Shown here piece by piece: positions 46,443 through 57,002 of a stretch of 64,000 bases of DNA. The translations under genes were made by a program, and so were the position numbers. The notes under the pieces are model-generated. The model ran no database searches. It saw only the letters and a program-made list of their open reading frames with translations, and had not been told where the DNA came from. This stretch comes from Rusavskia elegans (taxonomy: Eukaryota; Ascomycota; Lecanoromycetes; Teloschistales; Teloschistaceae): the NCBI GenBank assembly GCA_011316305.1, contig SAUG01000010.1, forward strand, positions 1-64,000, in the 5' to 3' direction. Position 1 is the stretch's first letter. Each line of letters starts with the position of its first letter.

Positions 46443-47039
46443 CTACATCGTCCTCCAGCACTGGCGCATACACGCATACAATATTCTCCTCATCAAAAAC
46501 ACCACCCTTTCTCTCAACTCCGTTTCCTCTCTTTCTCTTATGACCCAGGGATCCGAATACATGTATCCATCCCCACAAGCCTCCATCTTCGTTTCCAGTT
46601 CCTGAGATTGTTCTTCGAGGCGGGAGAGCATGGCGAGCATATCCCGAACGATGGTTTCGTCCTTGCCGATGTGTGTTGTGGTGTAACAAAGGTGGTGTTC
46701 GTCCTCGGTTGCAGGAGTCATTCTTTTAATCCACCGACGTATCGTTTCTGCGTTGTGGAGCTGCGTGCCTTCTTCTGTTTCTTCCTCCTCGTCCTTCTTC
46801 TTCTTCTTCTTCCTCCCCTCCTCCTTGGGTATCGATATCGGTAACGACACTGATATCCATGCCTCTTCTTCTTCATCCTTCTCCTCTTCTTCCTTCTCTT
46901 CTTCTTCTTCATCCCCCTGAAGGACCGCCTGCACTACGCCATGGATGCGTGAATGAGCGATATCTCTCGATGGCGGCTTGATCAGGGATCTTCCATCGCT
47001 TTCATCGATGTCTGCGTCCTGTAACGTTGCCTGCACCAC
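46443..47039 (-). CDS. hypothetical Glu/Lys-rich coiled-coil ORF
   Basis: 198 residues from the Met at 47039; the frame is open further upstream. It begins with a motif that recurs 105 bp downstream: SIHGVVQATLQDADIDES and RIHGVVQAVLQGDEEEE. This is followed by long Glu/Lys runs and a second half with mixed charged residues (MLAMLSRLEEQSQELETKM) that would form a coiled coil. The region encoding the Glu run is a CTT/TCC microsatellite. The second half has fairly good coding character. A small unrecognised gene, or the relic of one. Confidence 0.27.
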   Translation of the reverse strand: MVQATLQDADIDESDGRSLIKPPSRDIAHSRIHGVVQAVLQGDEEEEEKEEEEKDEEEEAWISVSLPISIPKEEGRKKKKKKDEEEETEEGTQLHNAETIRRWIKRMTPATEDEHHLCYTTTHIGKDETIVRDMLAMLSRLEEQSQELETKMEACGDGYMYSDPWVIREREETELRERVVFLMRRILYACMRQCWRTM

Positions 47040-47060
47040 GCCGTGGATGCTTGAGTGGGG
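46922..47060 (-). repeat. two diverged direct copies encoding the HGVVQA motif
   Basis: Minus-strand segments at about 47060-47022 and 46958-46920 share CATCCA(C/T)GGCGT(G/A)GTGCAGGC. The copies lie about 105 bp apart, which suggests an old local duplication. Confidence 0.6.
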
Positions 47061-48456
47061 GATAGGCCGTCGTGACCAGAATTTCGAACATGTAGGAATG
47101 AGAACATTTTGAGGGTTTGGGTGGTGCTGGTTTTGTGAGTGGGGCGGATAGATGTATTGCTGGATTAGGTGACGATATTGGAAGTGAGGTTATTCGAGAG
47201 AGATGGTGACGCAGGTCGACGGGAATAACAGGGGTAATGGGAAATACTTTGTTGTTGATCGTCAAGTAGAATGGTAAGAGATGTTGGTAGGTACTTGTGA
47301 AGTTTGTTATAAATTTGGGATGCCTATTGAGCTTCGAATATGGACAAGAAGTGGTGATTCAAGAGAAGAGAAACTTGGAAAGCGACTTGAGAGTTAATAG
47401 TCACATGTCAAAGGGACGAGCAAGAAAAAAGAGTGATGTTGAGCAAATATGAGAGAATACTCCCCTATAATCCCACGGCTCAAAGTAGCTTAGTCAGTCG
47501 GTATATGACTCTTCCGAGATAAGTATCGCATTAGGATTTTGGATGGGGTCTAAATGACCCGTCCGTCAGTGATTAGAGCTGATTGATCCCACTCATTGTT
47601 TTTCGTTTATTTCATCTGGTTTTATGTTATAGACGGTGGTCACTCGGCATCTTCTGACATGTCAAATTTGGCGGAACTTCGGTTCTGAAGCAACGACTTT
47701 GCGTGAGATCGGGGTATGACTTGCTTCGGGTGTGAGAACCGATTTCGATGGGATAACCCCGGGTGATTCGATGGTTTCGATTACGGACCCTTTGAAATGT
47801 ATACTAATTAGCGGAGCAAACGCATCCTCGTTGGTGCTAGATACACGATTGATGACAGTCATTTGTGAGACTAAAGTGGTAGAAGGGACGGACACTTGAA
47901 GATGTTGCCTGCGGCACTACGATCGATCTGGCATCCAAGAGTCTTGACCAATGGAACACATTGGGAGATGAAGGAGCTGAGATTTGAGATGGACTTATAA
48001 CGTTACGAAAGGAATAACCTATATTAGTTTGAGGGTTTTCGTGGAAGAAGTGGAGATGGATGTAAGTAGTTGATTGGAGAAGAACGAGACGACGGAAATT
48101 CTGAGGAAAGTTACATGTAACTCTCGGGAAAGGTCAGAATATGGGAGCGGTAGGCAATGTCTGGAGAGAGGAAGCTAAGTGGAGCGATGTTTGAGAGTGG
48201 TAATGCGGGTGAGATGTGTTGCGGGTATGTGGAGGGGACGAAGTGCGATGTTTTGACTTTTAGGTTAAGAATCGTATGGAGGCATCTCCGAGAGGTGGAA
48301 AATATGCCGTTGATCAACTTCTTGCTGGTCCTTAGCATAGTATCATAATGAGGGATGTTGCTGGATGAATTTCCTTGGATATCGATTTCCTCGTCCGTGG
48401 AACGGAAGTTAATTTCAAGGGGTTGTGCTTCATCCTATACAAACGGATGGGTTTCC

Positions 48457-48837
48457 TCATCCACCTCTGCCGAAAGCGGTGATGCATTCGATACACACCG
48501 ATAAACATTCTTCCGTAACCACCGAACAAGCCGCCGAAATACAGGGCGGTGATGCATTGTGGCTGCTATTTAGTATCGAGGTGGTTGCTGAGCGAGACAA
48601 TCTTTCTTCTGACTCTGAGCTTCTGGGTGCCGAAGCAGTACTTTCTCTATAAGATGGTGGATCGATTGGTGCCGATGATGTATATGCCCCCGGGGGGGGG
48701 GGGGGGGTAAGGTTTGAGAGAGGCAAGCCCTTAGAAGAAGCAGCGGATCGTCGTCGGCATTTGCAATTACATCTACTTGTGCGAGGGCTGGTGGATGGCG
48801 ATGAGTAGGGTACGAGGGGAGAGTTGAGGTCGTTCAT
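48457..48837 (-). CDS. hypothetical small Ser/Cys-rich protein with poly-Pro slippage tract
   Basis: 126 residues. MNDLNSPLVPYSSPSTSPRT is followed by a basic Cys pair (SRCNCKCRRRSAASS), a poly-Pro stretch encoded by a run of 16 C, and PPSYRESTASAPRSSESEER. The C-terminal Cys-rich region (NASPPCISAACSVVTEECLS) could be palmitoylated or membrane-linked. The run of C makes the N-terminal and C-terminal halves frame-sensitive. The ordered alternation of basic, Ser-rich and Cys-rich parts gives moderate support as a real gene; the family is unknown. Confidence 0.35.
   Translation of the reverse strand: MNDLNSPLVPYSSPSTSPRTSRCNCKCRRRSAASSKGLPLSNLTPPPPPGAYTSSAPIDPPSYRESTASAPRSSESEERLSRSATTSILNSSHNASPPCISAACSVVTEECLSVCIECITAFGRGG
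48687..48707. repeat. C5G16 homopolymer tract
   Basis: Five C followed by sixteen G on the plus strand, inside the preceding ORF (read there as five Pro codons). Prone to slippage in replication and sequencing. Confidence 0.85.
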
Positions 48838-49541
48838 GGTTGTGGTGGATTGATGTTGGCGAGTGTGCTGTTGGAAGAGTGGTGATTTGACGGAGAAAAA
48901 ACGGATTCAAGAGTTTCATAAGGTATGCTGGAACAGATGTCAAATATCTGTGAAGTTTTCCCGAGAAGTATTAACGGGTCTTTGTTATATAAAGAATGCA
49001 GGCTGTGCTCTTGAAGTGTCCTGGAAGAAGTAAGATAGCGTCAACCCTCCAGCCTTTTACTCGGATAGTGGTAAATATACTTACATACCTTGGTATACTT
49101 TCATCCACCGATTGTCAATCTGAAAAGGCTGCAAAGGGTTTAGTCATTTAATACCTGCTGCAAGGTAGGTTTCCAAGACTGAGAGCCAGGCACTGTTATG
49201 TTTTATGGGCTTGCAAGTTGACCTGTCGAATAGGCTGCCCGAGTTACCCGTCTACTGCTCCTCTGGTTCAGACGAAAAGGGGTGGTCATATGATCGGACC
49301 CGAGAGAAATTCGTGATATAGAGATACATTGCCTGATTGGACCTCTCGGTTCGGAGACTGCTCATATGTGAATTCTAAAGCATCAGACATGCCGATGCGG
49401 AAGACCCACCTGAAGCTGGCATCATACACCATGAAGAACCTGCATGAGTAACCATGAAAACGGCCCATATCCATCCAATATACCAATGCAATGCTACCCA
49501 CCCATTCGAACACCATCCAAACCCACACCCGTAGATGATCC

Positions 49542-52345
49542 TTAACGTACCCCACCTCCATGTTCCACCACCGTCTTATGATCCAACTTCTCGACCTTCC
49601 GGTTTAGCAGGCTTCTCAATTCGGGACTGATGACCTTCGTCTCGACTTCAAGCTCGTTGGGAACATCATTGGCCGTGGTCGCTGCCACAGCCTTTCCCTT
49701 GGTAGTTGGTGAAGCCTTTCCCTTATTGGCCGTGGCAGCTGTGTTGTCAGAGGTAGCAGAGGTAGCAGGCGGCTTTCGTTGCCGTACGTTCGATGGTGCG
49801 GGAAAATTCTGCTTGCGGTCGATGGCTTCTACAGTCCTTTGGAATCGGCGAAAGAGATATTGAGCGCGAAGGAGGGTGGAGGGTAGGTCAATGGAATTGG
49901 AGAGTTCGTTGACTGTGCGGAGATAGGATCAGTATGGGAACTCCTCATTCTACGATTCCTATGTGTGTGCTTGTGGGGGGACAACAAGGCAATACATACT
50001 GTACTTCAAGACTTCATCAAAGTGCTTCAGATGCTCCATGATGACATCTTTATGCTTCTCTAGTATTGCTAGAGCGATGAAAAGGTGGAAGTTGCTGCTC
50101 AGGAAGTCGGTCCAGAGGGATTCCCATAGCCGGAGCACATCTGTCCATTCAAACTCGCGTTTGTACCACACGAGCAGCATACGGAAGAAGAAGAAGAAAT
50201 TGGTCGAGTCGGCGCGTTGAAGGTGGAGGTAGAGGTCCGGGTCCATGAGCTGGACGAGGTGATCGAGTGTAAGCAGCTGGGTACGCATGCCGGATTGATC
50301 GCGGAGAAAATTGCGCTCCTACACAAATCAGTGTTAGCGGTCACTTGTGGGATAGAAACGTGATTTGAAACGTTCATACCATTCGATCCATAAAGCCCAC
50401 GAATCCCCAGAACGCAATGGCGTCATCCTGTTCGACAGCGTAGATGGGAGCCAGTAGATCGCTCATACCCTGGACGTAGCCCAAAGTGGGATTGTATTCG
50501 TTGTAGGTAAGAAGCATGTCCTTCATTTGTTCAAGATGGACATTGGTGCCGACCTCCGCAAATGGCGAGTCCGGGTCTGGATGTGGAATATCTTCGCCTT
50601 CGAAAAGAGGAATTTGGCGGTCGGTACGATGGACATCCTTTTCTGCATGTCGAATCCCAAGCAATGGGATAAGTCAGCCTTTCTCTGCGCTGCAAATATG
50701 ATTGAGTGGTTGAGGCAGATCTACCTATTCGCCCTTTTTGCTCTTTCCACCAATCATTCTCTTCTGGCGTTCCGCTGGCGTCAACCATCCTCTCCCACCA
50801 AGCGCCCTTCAGCTTGACGAACTCATCTCTCTTGCTGTGAATTACTGCTTTTCGTTCGTCTGCGGTGCTGTCCCATGCGTATAATCCCAACAGGAAGAGC
50901 CACGCCTCTTTCCTCACACCGTCGGAAGGATCGAGTCCACCGAGGAATGTTCGCTCCTTCACTTCGTCAACGGTGACCTTAAGCTTCCCAGATGCGTCAA
51001 AGAAGTCTTTCCATTCCGTCATCGAGACTGGCTTCCGCTTGTCTTGTAGGGACAGGTTGCCCGCTTCCATATCCAATATCTCGAACTCCCCAACATCACT
51101 CTCCTCCATCTCCAAGACATCCTGCGCCGTGAAGATGCGTTGGCTGCGCTCCTTCTCGCTTTGCTCAGCCATGCCCATTGCCCACCTTGCGAGGTAGACT
51201 CTTGCGCTGTCGAACTCATCCTGCAGGGTCTGTACCTCCGGATTCTTCATCAGTCGTCTCACCTGGGGAGGAATCTTCGGGTTCTCCGCGATATCTTGCG
51301 CTGTCCGCCTGGTGAATGTGGTGACCTGGCTCATCTTTTCCAAAAAACTCCATCTTGCTTGCTTCAGTGCTTTCGTGAGAGGATCCATGCCGGCGTCTTT
51401 TCTCCCAGACTGGGATGCTGCCCCTTGACCTCCGTTTACACCCCGGATGCTGGGGGATTTGGGGCTCGTTGGGGTGACCGGTTTGCCGCCGAATCCTAAT
51501 CTGTCCTCGGCAGTAGGCTCGATCAAGAAGACTGAGGGATCGGCCCCTGACTTCTCGACCACCACATATCTTTTCAGCCATCGTAATACCTCATCGCCAC
51601 CCCAAAACGTACCGCCGTCTTCACTAAAAGGGTCGAAGCTCTCCCTGACTCGCTTCTTTTTCTGCAGGATAGTGGACTGGCATTCGTCGTCGTGGAAAAA
51701 CAAGGCCGGCAAGCTGTTCCCTGCTCTGGCGTTAATAACTACGCTGCCATACCACCAGCCAATGCTCGGTGGCCGGACAAGTAGGGAGTAGATTTCGCTG
51801 ACAGGGACGGCGAAGGCGTATGTTCCAAGACCAAGGTTGTGGGTGGAAGTAGGAGGAGGCGGGACGAGGAAGGATTGTTTTGGAGGCGAAGAGGAGTCGG
51901 AGAGATCGACTTTGAGGTATGCATCGAGGGAACTACCGAGGGAGGATTCTGGCAACCAAGCGAGGAGGTATGCGGAGGCTTTGTTGTTTCTGGACGAGGA
52001 CGATGATGAGGAGGACCCCCTCCTTTCGAAATCAGGCTCCTTCTGTTGGATGAGGGCTATGAAGCCGGGGATATTGTCCTTGGACGAGGGCGTTGGATGG
52101 ACATAGACCTTGCTTTTGGAGTACAATAGCTTGACGCCTCGACCAGACGTGCTGTGCATGATGGTGTTGTATTCGCCTTCCTCACCATCACTGAGATCGT
52201 AGCAAGAAGCTGAGGGAGATGTAGGGGAGTCGGGTGGAGTCCGTTGCGTGTGGTCAGGCATATCGTGGGTGAGTTTGGCAGCTTGTGAATGTGCCCATGA
52301 CGAGGTACCGAGGATGGGAGTGGGGAGCGGAATGCGGGACGTCAT
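49542..52345 (-). CDS. GYP7: Rab GTPase-activating protein, GYP7-type TBC domain
   Basis: Four exons, 52345-50725, 50642-50380, 50318-50000 and 49912-49542, totalling 2574 bp (857 residues), phases consistent. It stimulates GTP hydrolysis by Ypt/Rab GTPases (Ypt7 in yeast), acting in vacuolar and endosomal traffic. The N-terminal part carries a GYP7-type lipid-binding-like region (GVKLLYSKSKVYVHPTPSSK, WWYGSVVINARAGNSLPALF). The TBC domain spans exons 1-3: GLDPSDGVRKEAWLFLLGLY, an Arg finger in IEKDVHRTDRQ (Arg546, reconstructed across intron 1), a Gln finger in NPTLGYVQGMSDL (Gln598), and FRMLLVWYKREFEWTDVLRL. The C-terminus is a Lys/Ala/Thr-rich tail. The start at 52345 is the first Met; a second Met at residue 29 is possible. 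Confidence 0.93.
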
Positions 52346-52791
52346 CAGGCGCTTTCAATGCAACAGCCAAGCCACAGCCAGACGTTTTCGGTACCACACT
52401 CGCTGTGTTGACAGTCGGTACCTCGACAGAGGATATCGATGTAACGAATGCTTAGATCTTGCGCTACATTTGCTACTTCAGTCACCTACTAATCAGCAGC
52501 CTATTGGAAGGGACACGTAAGGTTACTAGGTTCTCGAAGAATTGTCGGGCGGTTGCTGCTGTATGGCCGACGTCGCAATTGAGTCTGGAGGTTCGTAGGA
52601 AGATCACGCCGAGAGTCATTTCTTGAAGGCCACGCAGATGGTGATCTACGTAATCCTCAGCTTCCATTCAATCCCAAGATTACTCTACTTTCTTCAGCCC
52701 CCTTTGGACACTTCGCAGGTTAACAACACGCAATAACAGGAACCGCACACGGATCTTACCCAGTGCACAACGTTTCAGATATAAATCTGCG
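52346..52791. other. intergenic region, promoter of GYP7
   Basis: About 445 bp between the GYP7 start and the stop of the oxidoreductase gene. No supported ORF. Confidence 0.55.
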
Positions 52792-54042
52792 CTACAAGAC
52801 CTTCCTAGGATCCAAGCTTCCAATACTCGCACTCTTCGCCTTCCCATCAAATACAAATTCACTGATCAGCTTGCCAGTCCCTGGCCCGTTCTGTATTCCC
52901 CAACACGTGTGTCCTGCCGCTAGTAAGAGTCCCTTGACGCCTGTTGGCCCTATCAACGGCCCTCCGCTTACAGCTTCGACGTTGGGAAGGTAACATGCTT
53001 GTCGCACCGTAACCTCGCCATCCCGCAATTCATCGGAGACGGAAGAGACGTAATCGATGATGTCTTGACAGCGAGCGAGATCAGTTTCCACGTCCTCGGT
53101 TGTCTTGGGCAGAGGGACTAAATGATCGCCCTCTCCGCACGCATAGGCTTCGTTGTTTGGTCGGGCGTAAATCTCCGGCGTCACGGTTTTCTGATGCGCA
53201 CGTTTGGATTTGAGGAAAGTGTCTTTGTTGCCGAAGTCTGGAGGGAGAGAGATCTCGGTGAATATGGCGTATGCGGAGATGGGTTTCGAAGGCGTTATGG
53301 TGACGCTGTGAGCGCGCATTCCGGAGATGGGAGCGGGAGGGTACACTCTCTGGGTCCACGGGCCTGCGGAAACGATGACATCCGTCGCGGGGATTGTGTG
53401 GGAGGTTTTGGTGGCTTTGTCTTCGTAGGTCACTGATTTGACGCCGGAGCCGTTGGTGGTGTCGATGCTGGTGACGGAGCCAAGGATGACGTTGACGCCT
53501 TTCTGGGCTGCGAGCTCTGCCATGACGGTGGTGAATTGGTAAGGGTGGACTTGGGCTGTGGTGTCTGGATCGCCCATCTCGTAGTAGCTTCGAACACTTT
53601 CTGGCGCAAACCAGTTCAGATCCTGGGGTAGACCAGCGGCTGTCACCTTTCCTAGAGCTTTGCCATCGCGCTTGTTGAGGGAGACGGATTCGCCATTTGA
53701 TGGCTTGCCCTCTAGTGTTTCTTTCTTTTCGTTCGGCCGTCCCTTAGCTGCCAGTTGTCCGCAATGAATCCGACGATATCCCCATCTGGACTCGCCATCG
53801 TGCTCTTTCGCCAGTTGGGCATGGAGTCGATAGCTGAGGGGGACGATGTTGCTTGGATACGCCCATAGGGCAAGTAAGCCCCCTGCTTTCCCGGAAGCGC
53901 CGCCAGCTATCTTCGAAGCTTCCAATAGGGTGATCTTGTGCTTCGAAGGGTCGTAAGTTGGATGTCGAGTCAGAAAGTATGCAGATGTGCAGCCGATGAT
54001 CCCGCCACCAATAATGACAATTTCTTTCCGATCTGATGCCAT
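52792..54042 (-). CDS. FAD-dependent oxidoreductase, TDA3-like (DAO family)
   Basis: 416 residues from the Met at 54042 (MASDRKEIVIIGGGIIGCTS), single exon; an upstream in-frame Met at 54120 would add 26 residues and is less likely because the Rossmann motif normally lies close to the start. Features: the GxGxxG turn IIGGGIIG, LLEASKIAGGASGKAGGLLA in the FAD-contact region, DVIVSAGPWTQRV, and the C-terminal GLLLAAGHTCWGIQNGPGTG. It belongs to the D-amino-acid-oxidase-like family; the closest named fungal relative is TDA3, linked to endosomal sorting in yeast, though its substrate is not established. It sits in tandem with CRT10 on the same strand. Confidence 0.85.
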   Translation of the reverse strand: MASDRKEIVIIGGGIIGCTSAYFLTRHPTYDPSKHKITLLEASKIAGGASGKAGGLLALWAYPSNIVPLSYRLHAQLAKEHDGESRWGYRRIHCGQLAAKGRPNEKKETLEGKPSNGESVSLNKRDGKALGKVTAAGLPQDLNWFAPESVRSYYEMGDPDTTAQVHPYQFTTVMAELAAQKGVNVILGSVTSIDTTNGSGVKSVTYEDKATKTSHTIPATDVIVSAGPWTQRVYPPAPISGMRAHSVTITPSKPISAYAIFTEISLPPDFGNKDTFLKSKRAHQKTVTPEIYARPNNEAYACGEGDHLVPLPKTTEDVETDLARCQDIIDYVSSVSDELRDGEVTVRQACYLPNVEAVSGGPLIGPTGVKGLLLAAGHTCWGIQNGPGTGKLISEFVFDGKAKSASIGSLDPRKVL

Positions 54043-54311
54043 GTGAGTCTTTATAAACTGTCTCAGAGCCAGGGTGTTTGATGTAGTGCGATCGTGGATT
54101 TCCCTCAATATTGTTACCAAATTGACCTTTTGAGGGACTTTGACCGGCCTATGATGACATCATCGCCACCAGACATCTTCGCCCTGGGCTTGCAGTACTG
54201 TTTCATCGATGACTACGTATGATTAAGCCGAGTATCTGATGAGAATGTATGCTATGCTGTACTGAGTGCTATAGATAGAGGTCTTTGGACAGAACGAAGC
54301 CTCCAATGCAT

Positions 54312-56180
54312 CTAACTCGCCATCTCCTGTCGTGTGATTTCGTAGTTCAAGACCGTGTGATCGAGATAGTACAGCATTACCCGGTACGGCCTACTCTGTG
54401 TTACTCTCCGCCTCTTAAGATGAGCGCCAGTAGCTGCATCAAAGAGATCCTCTCGCTGTCGTTCATGCCCTTGTACGGGCCCCACCGCTACTCCTAACAG
54501 ATCCGTTTTCGGTCTGTGACCAGCATCTTCCTGCGAATCGAATGGCAGGAAAGCCTCGACACGGAAGCCAAAATCGTCAAGCTTGTCTACCCCATTCTCA
54601 GCCTTGCGACGTGTTATTGTCAGGAGAGCTACGCGCCCCATTTGATCACCAACGATGACCAGACTGAGCTCTGGGACTTGGTGGACCATGTTAAGGCGCT
54701 GCAAGTTCCTCAGATATCTGTCATAAGGATGCAGATGCTGGTCCAAGATGTACTCGCATATGATTTCTTTGGGTAACCAATTTACCATCGTGTCGACCGG
54801 AGTTTTCTTGTGGAGGAACTGAAGTAGCCGGACATCCCGCCGCGTGGTGTGGATGACGCAAAACATGAAGTGCTGATGCGGCTCTGAAACTTTTGCAGAA
54901 GCTCGCGGCTTGCGGTTGGCAGCTGCAGAAGCTTTCGATTCATTGAAGCTAGGGCCTCTAATGGCAGGAGAGTCTTCCTGGTCGCCAGGACTATCATCAT
55001 TGCTGGACCCAGTCTCGGCATCGTCCCCGTCGTCCAGGTCATCAACATCATTACCGATATCTTCATCATCGTCAGTGGTACTTTCATCCATCAAATCGTC
55101 GCTCGCTGCATGATTCTTTCTGCGTTCGCGTGTAGAGAAATGCACGTCCTCGTAGCCTGGAACTTGCGACAATGCATGCGTGATGTCGACGCTCGGTGGT
55201 TTCAGGTCTATGTCCTGCTCGGTTCCAAAGAGCTCACTTGTTGTTTCCGCTTGTTGAGCGAAGACTGGATCAATGCAAAGCAAACCCCATCCCCAAATGC
55301 GGCCTCGGCTTGGCATAAGCTGCAAGAGTGGTATGTGTTTCCAGACGTTCCAGACATAAGTAGAACCATGAATGTCAGTGCTAGCGAGGAAAACATCTTG
55401 AATCCTTCGGTCGTACGGATTGTAGAATGCTAAGTTGGGTATATTTGTTTCATGGGATACAAGGATAAGCTCTTGGTTTCGGGACCGGTCGGAAGGCCTG
55501 GGCGCGTCCCAGCTATGCGCCCATTCGGTACCGTCACAGGAAGGTTGTAATCCTGACGATGCAGTCTCCTCGCGGTCGGAATCTTCGTCAGAGCTATCGC
55601 TATTGAAGTGGCCAAGAGCAAGGGCGAAGACATGGATTTTGTGGGAGTTGGAGCTGACAGCAATCATACGAGCTTCCTGGTGGACAGCGATACCCCATGC
55701 GCTGTTACCAACGTTGCGTAGAAAGTACGGCCTGACAGTGCTATGGAAGCACGGGGTATTGTAAGCTAGTCCGCGGTCGCGAATTTCATTGCGTATTGAG
55801 CGCGTCGTGTAGGCAACCACATCACCATCATCCGTGACTGCGATGACGAGCTCCTCAAGGCCCAAGTCAGCAACAGCGAGCTGATTGATGGAGTGGGGAT
55901 GCCCAGGGTCGATGTAGCCTGTCAGACCAGTATTAGACCTGGCAAGGTCGATGATCGACCTTGGTGGTAAAAGTCTTAGCTCAAGAGAAATGGGGCTGTG
56001 GACGAGGATCCTGTCCTGGGATGCCACGAAACAGAGGTCATAATACTGTGAGAATGCGACCAGGTTGTTCCGAAATGGAGCTAGTCTGGGGGGAGGTTGT
56101 GATTCTGAAAACCGCTCGTGTCCTTGCTGGTACCTGCATTGGGTAATCTTGATGGCTTTGAGATCTCCCTTGCGGGCCAT
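54312..56180 (-). CDS. CRT10: CRT10-family protein
   Basis: 622 residues, single exon. CRT10 is a fungal protein that in yeast controls transcription of ribonucleotide reductase genes and interacts with the Sml1-Rnr system; its own structure is WD-like. In this copy, DRILVHSPISLELRL, NVGNSAWGIAVHQEARMIAV, LVSHETNIPNLAFYNP and DIHGSTYVWNVWK are the blocks I associate with the family. The middle has a long acidic low-complexity insert (DESTTDDDEDIGNDVDDLDD). The end is HTTRRDVRLLQFLHKK, then YRVMLYYLDHTVLNYEI. Assignment rests on overall resemblance, so moderately sure. Confidence 0.72.
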   Translation of the reverse strand: MARKGDLKAIKITQCRYQQGHERFSESQPPPRLAPFRNNLVAFSQYYDLCFVASQDRILVHSPISLELRLLPPRSIIDLARSNTGLTGYIDPGHPHSINQLAVADLGLEELVIAVTDDGDVVAYTTRSIRNEIRDRGLAYNTPCFHSTVRPYFLRNVGNSAWGIAVHQEARMIAVSSNSHKIHVFALALGHFNSDSSDEDSDREETASSGLQPSCDGTEWAHSWDAPRPSDRSRNQELILVSHETNIPNLAFYNPYDRRIQDVFLASTDIHGSTYVWNVWKHIPLLQLMPSRGRIWGWGLLCIDPVFAQQAETTSELFGTEQDIDLKPPSVDITHALSQVPGYEDVHFSTRERRKNHAASDDLMDESTTDDDEDIGNDVDDLDDGDDAETGSSNDDSPGDQEDSPAIRGPSFNESKASAAANRKPRASAKVSEPHQHFMFCVIHTTRRDVRLLQFLHKKTPVDTMVNWLPKEIICEYILDQHLHPYDRYLRNLQRLNMVHQVPELSLVIVGDQMGRVALLTITRRKAENGVDKLDDFGFRVEAFLPFDSQEDAGHRPKTDLLGVAVGPVQGHERQREDLFDAATGAHLKRRRVTQSRPYRVMLYYLDHTVLNYEITRQEMAS

Positions 56181-57002
56181 GTTGCCAGGGCATCACTGTA
56201 TTCCCCGATTATTGCGAGAGTTGTGTAGGCGGTGGCTCGCAATGTAATCAAGAATTTGTGAGAAGAAGCGATCCACTAACCGCTTCCAACATGACAGTCT
56301 GTCATATCATCGGTACCTCGATCTACGGAGTTGACGCAACATCCGGTGCTAGGACCTTGGTGACACAGCAATCGTCCCGCAATACCGACAATCTACCTTT
56401 CAAACAATGGCTTGATGAAATGGACACGTCGGGGAAGTCCATGTGTTGTATCATTTGAATATCTGCTCCCGAGTCCTGAGGTCTGAAGATGACATCAAAT
56501 GCCAAGACCCCGGAGCGCTTGTTGTCCAATCAAAGCCCTGGACGTGTACAATCTCGGCCTCAAATTCTTTGAAACGAAGAGTATTGGCGGCATTGCTCCA
56601 TTAACTATCGAATACTATCAGCGTCATACAGCAACGTATAGACAGCTGTTATAGCAATTTTCTCAATCGAGGTATCGACTGCCATGCCTTAAGGTAGTCT
56701 TGTCTCAGGTTGATCGGACCACCGCACGCTAGCCGGAACGGGGACCTATCCTCACCGGAGTTGACCATCAGCACGTGACCTGGTGGATCGGCCATCGGCG
56801 TTAGCGGGATGATCCTCGGCTCATGACAATTGACTGCTTCCTTTAAAGGTTTTTTTTCCCTGCTCACCATGCCTCACTGCTAACAGCCACAATTCTTTTC
56901 GCTTTGCACTGCTTTCTCCTACTGTTTGTTCTCTCTATTCGCGGCAGGCTCACATGGTCAGCTTCTTCCTCATGTTCATAGGTTCACCCAATCGCACGCG
57001 CC
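56181..57002. other. divergent promoter between CRT10 and the RBR ligase gene
   Basis: About 820 bp, both start codons facing outward. No supported ORF. Pyrimidine-rich tracts occur near 56845-56860. Confidence 0.55.

Larger units (their letters stand above)
42869..49541. other. gene-poor block
   Basis: 6.7 kb between HUS1 and GYP7 with no recognisable gene. It has AT-richer stretches, microsatellites (GAA-type near 44771, CTT-type near 46796, TGT/TAT-type near 45440-45560), a C5G16 tract at 48687-48707 and three minus-strand low-complexity ORFs listed separately. The plus-strand ORF at 43462-43917 is unsupported. Confidence 0.55.
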
